Shown here piece by piece: positions 32,643-38,863 of a DNA stretch of 64,000 nt. The first letter of the stretch is position 1; the number at the start of each line of letters is the position of its first letter. Source of the stretch: Streptomyces sp. R41. Lineage in GTDB: Bacteria; Actinomycetota; Actinomycetes; Streptomycetales; Streptomycetaceae. Position numbers and translations under genes: made by a program. Under the pieces are notes generated by a model, which was not told the origin of the DNA, made no database searches, and saw only the letters and a program-made list of their open reading frames with translations. The DNA lies in contig NZ_CP163443.1 of the NCBI RefSeq assembly GCF_041053055.1, forward strand, positions 8,477,001 through 8,541,000. The letters are read 5' to 3'.

Positions 32643-33853
32643 GCGGTGTACGTCATGGGCTTTACCTCATGCGGTGCGCCTCGTTGGGTGGTGCGCTCGT
32701 ACAGGCGGTGGGTGCGGAACAGGATGCCGCCGGCGGCCTTGGTATAGCTGTTGACGTGCCGGTTGTCCTCCAGGACCCAGGAGAACTCGGTCTCGGTGTG
32801 GCCGAGGCGGAACGCGGCCCGCTGGGCCTGCGCGAACATGGCGGCGGCGAGGCCCCAGTTCCGATGCTCCCGCTTGATCCCGCAGGCCAGGGCGCGGGTC
32901 CGCTGGATCCGGCGGGTGGCGCGGGCGATGCGGATAAGCCCGATGGGTAGGCCGTAGCGGGTGAGCCGTCCGCGGGCGGCCCGCAGAGCCTGGTTGGCAT
33001 CGGGAAGGCAGAGGAGGAAGCCCGCCGGCTCGCCGTGCACCTCGGCGATCTGCACCAGCTCGGGCTTCAGGATCGGCCTGAACTCCCGTACGGCGTGCGC
33101 GAATTCGCGGTCGGTCATGGGCGTGGCGGCGTAGTTCTCCGACCAGGCGTCGTTGTAGATGTCCTTGACGACGGCCATATCGGCGTCGAAGCGGTCCGGA
33201 TCCAGCGCCCTGACCCGGACGCCCGGGGCGGCCAGCGCGCGCTGCGCCGCGCGGCGGAACCTGGCGGGAGGCTCGCCGTCGGCGGGCATCGGGATGCGCC
33301 AGGACAGCAGGTCCTTGGCCTTGGTGAATCCGCAGTCCTCGAAGAGCCGCGGATAGTAGGGGGGATTGTGCGGCATGAGCATGGTGGGCGGGCGGTCGTA
33401 GCCGTCGACGAGCAGTCCGCACTCGTCGTTGAGCGAGAAGTTCAACGGGCCCAGCATCCGGCTGAGCCCCCGCTCGCCCAGCCAGTCGGCCGCCGCCTCG
33501 AAGAGGGCGGCCGCCACCGCCGGCTCGTCCACGCACTCGAAGAGCCCGAACTGGCCGCATCTGGGGTCGTGCCGCTCGTGGTGACGGGGATCGACGACGG
33601 CGGCGATCCGGCCCACGACCCTCCTGCCACGCCGGGCGAGGAACAACTGGACCGTGCCCACCTCGAAGAACGGGTTACGGCCGGGATCGAGAAAAGCACG
33701 CCGCTCGCGCTCCAACGGGGCCACCCACAGCGGATCGTCGCGGTAGACGGCGTACGGAAGCCGGACGAAGGCGGTGGTGTCGGCGCGCCCCCGTACGGGC
33801 GTGACGGTGACGGGAGCACCCGTGGCAGAGGGGCCGGAGGCGGGGGCGGTCAT
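32639..33853 (-). CDS. GNAT-fold N-acyltransferase, bacterial ceramide synthase (bCerS)-like
   Basis: The 404-residue protein is much longer than a simple acetyltransferase. Signatures are LPYAVYRDDPLWVAPLERER, FLDPGRNPFFEVGTVQLFLARR, GRIAAVVDPRHHERH, FGLFECVDEP, LGPLNFSLNDECGLLVDGYD, MLMPHNPPYYPRLFEDCGF and TEFSWVLEDNRHVNSYTK. This is the conserved pattern of the family that contains the bacterial ceramide synthase of Caulobacter, which N-acylates 3-ketosphinganine. It sits directly after the alpha-oxoamine synthase with ATGA overlap at both ends. Family match is strong from memory; activity is inferred. Confidence 0.8.
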   Translation of the reverse strand: MTAPASGPSATGAPVTVTPVRGRADTTAFVRLPYAVYRDDPLWVAPLERERRAFLDPGRNPFFEVGTVQLFLARRGRRVVGRIAAVVDPRHHERHDPRCGQFGLFECVDEPAVAAALFEAAADWLGERGLSRMLGPLNFSLNDECGLLVDGYDRPPTMLMPHNPPYYPRLFEDCGFTKAKDLLSWRIPMPADGEPPARFRRAAQRALAAPGVRVRALDPDRFDADMAVVKDIYNDAWSENYAATPMTDREFAHAVREFRPILKPELVQIAEVHGEPAGFLLCLPDANQALRAARGRLTRYGLPIGLIRIARATRRIQRTRALACGIKREHRNWGLAAAMFAQAQRAAFRLGHTETEFSWVLEDNRHVNSYTKAAGGILFRTHRLYERTTQRGAPHEVKPMTYTA

Positions 33854-35109
33854 CGTACGTGCACCGGCATGGCATCCCGGTCCCGCTGCGGGCCCGCCGT
33901 AGCGGCGCGACCCACCGCTACGGCGGGAATCACACCAAGGCGGCGGCCCGCGGCGGCGAAGGCGCCGAGGATGTGTGCGAGGTGTTCGTCGGTGTGCGTT
34001 GCCTGCAGCGTCAGGCGGATCAGCTCCCGGCCCACCGGCACCCCGGGAGCGACTACCGCACTGGTGAACACGCCCTCGGCGAGGACCTCCTCCCACATCC
34101 GGGCACACAACTCGGCCCCGCCGATGTACACGGGGATGATCGGGGTGACCACCGCTCTGGCGCTCCCCGTGTCGAACCCGAGCGCCCGCAGCCCGCTGTC
34201 CAGCCGCCCGGCCAGATCGAGTACACGGGTACGGCGTTCCGGCTCCGCTTCGACGATGTCCAGCGCGGCGAGCGCGGCCGCGACGGAGGCGGGCGTCATC
34301 GAGGCGCTGAAGAGCAGCGGGCGTGCGGTGTAGCGCAGATAGCCGATGATGTGGGCGGGACCCGCGAGGAGACCGCCGATCGAGCCGAAGCACTTCGAGA
34401 AAGTGCCGGTGTACAGGTCGACTGCGTCCGGCACCCCGAAGTGCTCCGCCACGCCCCGACCGTGGGCTCCCAGCAGTCCGATGTCGTGGGCGCCGTCGAC
34501 CACCACCCTGGCGCCGTGCCGGCGGGCGAGTGCGGAGATCTCGGGCAGCCGGCACAGGTCGCCTTCCATCGAGAACAGCCCGTCGGTCACGATCACTTTG
34601 CCGGCGTCGGGATCGGCGGTCACGAGCTGCCGTTCCAGACCCGCCATGTCCGAGTGACGGTAGGGGCGCTTGCCCGCCCAGCCGAGCCGGATGGCGTCCA
34701 TGAGGGAGGCGTGGTTGGCCATGTCGCTGAAGACGAGGTCACCGCGGCCGAACAGCGGGGCGAGCGCCAGGTTCGCCTGGAAGCCGGTCGTCGTGACGAT
34801 CGCCGCCTCGCAGCCGAGGAAGGCGGCCAGCCGGGCCTCCAACTCCTCGTGCAACGGCAGCGTTCCGCACAGCGCACGACTTCCGGAGCAGGACGCGCCA
34901 TAACGTTCCGTCGCCCTCGCGGCGGCACCCGTGACCCGTGGATCGCCCGACAGCCCGAGATAGTCGTTGCACGCCGCCATGACCACGCGCTCACACCGGA
35001 CCCGGGCTTCGCCGTCCCTGGCCGACAGGGCTTGGTAGAACGGTCTGAACCCGGTCTCCATGAAGGACGGGGCAGATGACGAGAGAAGTTTGTCGAAGAC
35101 ATCCGCCAT
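33850..35109 (-). CDS. Alpha-oxoamine synthase, serine palmitoyltransferase-like
   Basis: The 419-residue PLP enzyme joins an amino acid to an acyl thioester. It shows YLGLSGDPRVTGAAARATERYGASCSGSRALCG, the AAIVTTTGFQANLAL helix, SDMANHASLMDAIRLG, VVVDGAHDIGLLG and the PLP lysine K239 in GTFSKCFGSIGG. The usual DEAH is DGAH here. AONS/KBL/SPT/ALAS paralogues share this fold; biotin, heme and threonine genes are absent, and bCerS-like and CerR-like genes follow. SPT activity (serine plus acyl-thioester to 3-ketosphinganine) is therefore the best guess. ATG 35109 follows a ggtgagga sequence; an earlier TTG at 35136 is possible. Confidence 0.82.
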   Translation of the reverse strand: MADVFDKLLSSSAPSFMETGFRPFYQALSARDGEARVRCERVVMAACNDYLGLSGDPRVTGAAARATERYGASCSGSRALCGTLPLHEELEARLAAFLGCEAAIVTTTGFQANLALAPLFGRGDLVFSDMANHASLMDAIRLGWAGKRPYRHSDMAGLERQLVTADPDAGKVIVTDGLFSMEGDLCRLPEISALARRHGARVVVDGAHDIGLLGAHGRGVAEHFGVPDAVDLYTGTFSKCFGSIGGLLAGPAHIIGYLRYTARPLLFSASMTPASVAAALAALDIVEAEPERRTRVLDLAGRLDSGLRALGFDTGSARAVVTPIIPVYIGGAELCARMWEEVLAEGVFTSAVVAPGVPVGRELIRLTLQATHTDEHLAHILGAFAAAGRRLGVIPAVAVGRAATAGPQRDRDAMPVHVR

Positions 35110-35180
35110 ACCCACAGTCCTCACCTCAGGTAACACTCGCGATACAGAGCGTAAAAGCTACGTGTGCACCTACGTTTCGG

Positions 35181-35213
35181 GCCAGTCAGATGCCCCCCTG
35201 TCACCTGACTGGC
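35181..35213. terminator. 9-bp stem hairpin upstream of the lipid operon
   Basis: gccagtcag pairs with ctgactggc across a 15-base pyrimidine-rich loop. It lies about 70 bp ahead of the oxoamine synthase start and next to repeat copy 2. It could be a remnant terminator or an operator dyad. Confidence 0.4.
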
Positions 35214-35240
35214 CGGGCGCACGGGGCGCGCCGGACAACG

Positions 35241-35451
35241 ACTCGTGGCCCCGCAATGTTCGTATCGCACACCGCGCATCAGCGCGCGCCACTCGAACAC
35301 CCTTGTCTCTGCCGCGAAGTGATCAGGCCCGGTGCGATCACATCGGCTCAGAAGGTCTCGATGTCCTTTTCTGGACCCCTGCGGCGGCCGGACTTCGCCG
35401 GGATGCTGCGGACCTCGCCGAGTGGAAGAGAAAGCCTCCTCATTCCCTGTC
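35241..35451 (+). repeat. 210-bp dispersed repeat, copy 2
   Basis: Near-identical direct repeat of 26323-26532 (offset 8918-8919 bp). It occupies most of the spacer between the lipid operon and the lectin gene. No open frame is conserved convincingly between the copies. Confidence 0.9.
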
Positions 35452-35522
35452 CTCCGATATTGACATGGCCAGTTCATGAATGATTCATGGGGAGTTCGCC
35501 GGCTCCCTCGATTCTCCCGATC

Positions 35523-36038
35523 ATGACATCTCGGAAAGCCTCGCTGAGGCTGGCTCTGCCCATGGCGATCGCCGCCTTCATGCTGACCATCGCCGGCACT
35601 CTGTCACCCGCCTCCGCGGCGACGACCGACTGGATGTACAAGAACGACTTCGGTCAGCCCTGTCTCACCTCGTCGACCGCAAGCAGTAACATCTGGGTGC
35701 AATACAGCTGTTCGGGAAACGGCGGTACGCTCTGGCACTGGGGCTCCGAGTCGAACCAGTGGGACGGGCACACGATGCGCCGACTGGTGAGCAACGCCAA
35801 CGGCGACTGCCTCACGACGGACGTCGGGGCTGAAACCAACGCCGTCTACGCGGCCCCCTGCGGAGGCGGCCGCTCCGGACAGTTCTGGACAGCCGACAAC
35901 GACCAGATCCAGAACCAGAACGGGAATTATCTCCGCACCTCTGACAGCGGTGACGGCGTCTACACCAGCCCGTACAGCGTGGTGGCCAAGTACGGCATCA
36001 ACTCCACCCGGTTCGTCTGGTGGGGTTACCACTTCTGA
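35523..36038 (+). CDS. Secreted ricin-type beta-trefoil lectin-like protein
   Basis: The 171-residue precursor begins with a Sec signal peptide (MTSRKASLRLALPMAIAAFM, cleavage near ASA-ATTDW). The mature 140 residues contain trefoil-like repeats: GQPCLTSSTASSNIWVQYSCSG, then LWHWGSESNQW, NGDCLTTDVG and NAVYAAPCGGGRSGQFW, with QNGNYLRTSDSG last. The QxW-type spacing and paired cysteines are typical of RICIN domains that bind glycans. No catalytic domain is attached. No good ribosome site is seen before either 35523 or the in-frame ATG 35487; 35523 is chosen because it starts the signal peptide. Confidence 0.75.
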   Translation: MTSRKASLRLALPMAIAAFMLTIAGTLSPASAATTDWMYKNDFGQPCLTSSTASSNIWVQYSCSGNGGTLWHWGSESNQWDGHTMRRLVSNANGDCLTTDVGAETNAVYAAPCGGGRSGQFWTADNDQIQNQNGNYLRTSDSGDGVYTSPYSVVAKYGINSTRFVWWGYHF

Positions 36039-36565
36039 CGAGTCCGGCTCCGGTGACGGCCTCCGGGACCGTGACGTCCCGGTCCCGGGCGGCCGTCCGG
36101 CCCGTAGGCAACTGCGCGTGCTCACCGACATCGGCCTGGTCGACGACGCGGAAGGCTCCCAGCTCGGTGTGACGACCGGTCAGGTCTGCCGGGTTCCAAT
36201 AGGTCTGACGGAGGGCGACGCGGTCTGCTGCTCGTCTGCGGGCGGATTTCGCGGTAGGCATGCACGTACGGCTGGAGGTCGGGGTGTCGCCGAACCGGCC
36301 GCCTTCGGCGCTGTTGCCGCGCCCGCCCGCACAGCGTGCCGCGGGCGCGTGCTGCGTGCCGGTGGCGCACCCCTCTTGCGGGCCGCGGTACTCCGTATGG
36401 ACTCGATGACTCTGAGGGTTGCCCAAGTCTGGCTCGATGCTGGCTACTTTGTGCACACGGACTTGCCGACGCCTTGACGATCCGTTCCATGCACGTTCAA
36501 CCAACTGTCCCTGCCCGCATTGTGTGCCGTCCCTAAGGTCCTTGAAGTTGCGGAAGAAGGGACCC
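36039..36565. other. Gene-free stretch of 527 bp
   Basis: Several overlapping open frames exist, but none has recognisable domain patterns or a ribosome site, and they contradict each other. Low-level coding bias suggests old decayed sequence. The ABC operon promoter should lie near its right end; no clear -35/-10 was found. The ATPase gene has gaagaaggg before its ATG. Confidence 0.5.
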
Positions 36566-37507
36566 ATGGACACACTCCTCGCAGTCCGGGCTCGCGGGAT
36601 CACCAAGTGCTTCGGCGACGTCGTCGCACTCGACGGCGTCGATCTGGATGTGGCGCAGGGGCAGATCCACGGCTTGGTCGGACCGAACGGCGCCGGCAAG
36701 ACGACATTGCTCGGCCTCCTGCTGGGCCTGGCCGTCGCCGACAGCGGCCGCCTCGAGATCCTGGGTACGCCGGTCGGGCGGGCGCTCGCCGCTCCCGACG
36801 GTGTCGCCGGTTTCGTGGACGGGCCCGGTCTCTACCCCTCGCTCACGGCCAGGCAGAACCTCGCCGCGCTGGCCGCTCTCCGCGGCCTGGACAAGCGGAC
36901 AACGGGGATCGACGACGTGCTCGACCAGGTCGGGCTCACCGATGTCGCCGACGACCGGGCCCGCGGCTTCTCCCTCGGCATGCGTCAGCGGCTCGGGCTC
37001 GCCGCCGCCCTGCTCACCAAGCCCCGGCTGCTCGTGCTCGACGAACCTTCCAACGGCCTCGACCCGGCCGGCAAGAAACACGTACACGGTGTCCTCATCC
37101 GCCTCGCGGCGGACGGAACCAGCGTCGTGCTCTCCAGCCACCGCATGGACGACCTCCAGGCACTGTGCTCCGAGGTCACCATCGTCGCCACCGGACGGGT
37201 CGTCTTCTCCGGCCCGCTGAGCAAGCTGGCCGCCGAGAACCGTGAACTCGACTACCGGCTGCTGACCTCCGACCCGCAGGCCGCCCGCCGGCTGGCTGTC
37301 GACACGGCCGGGATCCGCGTCGTCGACGACGCCGGGGCACGGCACGACGCCGAGGCGCTCGTCGTGCGCGCGCTCGTGCCCGGCCTCGACGAACTGGTGG
37401 TGGGGCTCGTGCACGCGGGCATCGCGGTGCGCGAGCTCGCCCCCGTGGTGTCGCCGCTCGAAGCCGCGTTCCTCGCCCTCACCGAGCAGCAGGAGGCCGG
37501 CCGATGA
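36566..37507 (+). CDS. ABC transporter ATP-binding protein
   Basis: The 313-residue ATPase carries Walker A GLVGPNGAGKTTLLGLLLG, the Q-loop segment VAGFVDGPGLYPSLTARQNL, signature FSLGMRQRLGLAAALL, Walker B LLVLDEPSNGLDPAG and the switch histidine in VVLSSHRMDDL. It belongs to the CcmA/DrrA-like exporter group with a C-terminal extension of about 90 residues. Its stop overlaps the permease start (ATGA), so the two form one transporter. Confidence 0.93.
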   Translation: MDTLLAVRARGITKCFGDVVALDGVDLDVAQGQIHGLVGPNGAGKTTLLGLLLGLAVADSGRLEILGTPVGRALAAPDGVAGFVDGPGLYPSLTARQNLAALAALRGLDKRTTGIDDVLDQVGLTDVADDRARGFSLGMRQRLGLAAALLTKPRLLVLDEPSNGLDPAGKKHVHGVLIRLAADGTSVVLSSHRMDDLQALCSEVTIVATGRVVFSGPLSKLAAENRELDYRLLTSDPQAARRLAVDTAGIRVVDDAGARHDAEALVVRALVPGLDELVVGLVHAGIAVRELAPVVSPLEAAFLALTEQQEAGR

Positions 37508-38859
37508 CCGCGACCATCGCCGACGACAACGTTGTACGTGCCCGCCGCGTCTCGGTTCCGCGCGGCTACCGCTTCGAACTGGTCAAGCTGGTCTCGCAAT
37601 GGCGAATCCGCCTGCTGGTCCTCGCCTGCTGGATCGCGCCGGCGCTCTTCGTCGCCGCGGTGAGCCAGCAGAGCACGCTCCCCGTCGACACCCTCTTCGG
37701 TCGCTGGATGCACGCCACGGGGTGGGCCGGACCGCTGGTGATGCTCGGTTTCGCGGGCACCTGGGCGCTCCCGCTGCTGACCGCGGTGGTGGCCGGCGAC
37801 GTGTTCGCCTCCGAGGACCGGCTGGGCACCTGGCGCCACCTGCTCGTGGCGGTCCGGTCGCCTCGACGGATCTTCGCAGCAAAGGCACTGGCCAGCCTCA
37901 CCGTCATCCTGCTGCTCGTGGCCGGGCTGGCCTTCTCCAGCGCGGCCGGCGGGGTCGTGGCGGTCGGCAACCAGCCGCTGGTAGGCCTCGACGGCCACCT
38001 GCTGGCGCCGGCGGACGCCGCCGGTCAAGTCCTCCTCGCCTGGGTGTGCGTACTCGCCCCTACCCTGGCCCTCGCCGGGATCGGACTCCTCGGGTCGGTC
38101 GCGCTGGGCCGGTCCCCCATGGGGTTGCTGCTGCCGGCGCTCGTCGCGCTCGCGATGCAGGTCGCCCAGATGATGCCGCTGCCCGTCGCCGTACGCCTCG
38201 CCCTGCCCAGCTACGCCTTCATCGCCTGGAACGGCCTGTTCACCGGCCCGGCACAGGTCGGCCCGCTCCTCATCGGCATCGTTGTCAGCCTGGTGTGGGC
38301 CCTGCTCGCGACAGCGCTGGCCTACCTGCTGTTCGTACGGCGCGACTTCACCAACCTGACCTACGACGGCTCGGGGCGCCGCGCGATCACCACCGGACTC
38401 CTGCCGCTGGTCGCACTGGTCGCCCTCACGGTCACGGTCGTCGCCGTGGCGACCCCGTCCATGGGTTCCGGAATCCGGCAGGACAAGGTGCAGCGGTCGG
38501 TCGCCACGGCATTCGCCCACCTCTACCGCTTGCAGACCAAGCAGCTCAACCGCCCCGACGTCACCGAGGCGCAACTGCGGGCCACGGCGGCGTGCAACAA
38601 GGGCGCCGGCCAGCGCGTCGCCGAGGGACCGGGCAACGACTGGCGCTGCGTCGTCTCCTGGCATCTCCCCGGCGTCGAGGCCGCAGGGACGGCCATCTAC
38701 CAGCTCGACGTCACCCCCGACGGGCGGTTCGTGGCCGATGGCGACGGACCGAAGGAAGTGAACGGCTACTTCCTGGTGCGGACCCCGACCGGGGACGCAT
38801 CGAACCCGCTATGGCAGTTCGACGGCAACGTCGAACTGCTCCCCACCCCGAAGGGATAA
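37504..38859 (+). CDS. ABC transporter permease with extracytoplasmic C-terminal domain
   Basis: The 451-residue ABC-2-type permease has six hydrophobic segments in the first 300 residues (IRLLVLACWIAPALFVAAV, LVMLGFAGTWALPLLTAVVAG, ALASLTVILLLVAGLAFSSAA, VLLAWVCVLAPTLALAGIGL, LLPALVALAMQVAQM and GPLLIGIVVSLVWALLATALAYLLF). A seventh span is TTGLLPLVALVALTVTVVAVA, followed by about 130 residues outside the membrane with two cysteines (AACNKGAG and WRCVVSW). The extra domain is unusual and may bind the exported substrate or the phosphoesterase encoded next. Confidence 0.85.
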   Translation: MTATIADDNVVRARRVSVPRGYRFELVKLVSQWRIRLLVLACWIAPALFVAAVSQQSTLPVDTLFGRWMHATGWAGPLVMLGFAGTWALPLLTAVVAGDVFASEDRLGTWRHLLVAVRSPRRIFAAKALASLTVILLLVAGLAFSSAAGGVVAVGNQPLVGLDGHLLAPADAAGQVLLAWVCVLAPTLALAGIGLLGSVALGRSPMGLLLPALVALAMQVAQMMPLPVAVRLALPSYAFIAWNGLFTGPAQVGPLLIGIVVSLVWALLATALAYLLFVRRDFTNLTYDGSGRRAITTGLLPLVALVALTVTVVAVATPSMGSGIRQDKVQRSVATAFAHLYRLQTKQLNRPDVTEAQLRATAACNKGAGQRVAEGPGNDWRCVVSWHLPGVEAAGTAIYQLDVTPDGRFVADGDGPKEVNGYFLVRTPTGDASNPLWQFDGNVELLPTPKG

Positions 38860-38863
38860 CTCC

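Noticed and set aside
36039..36565. Possible decayed gene between the lectin and ABC operons
   Set aside because: Fragments in several frames on both strands looked faintly coding, but none matched a family or joined into a consistent protein.
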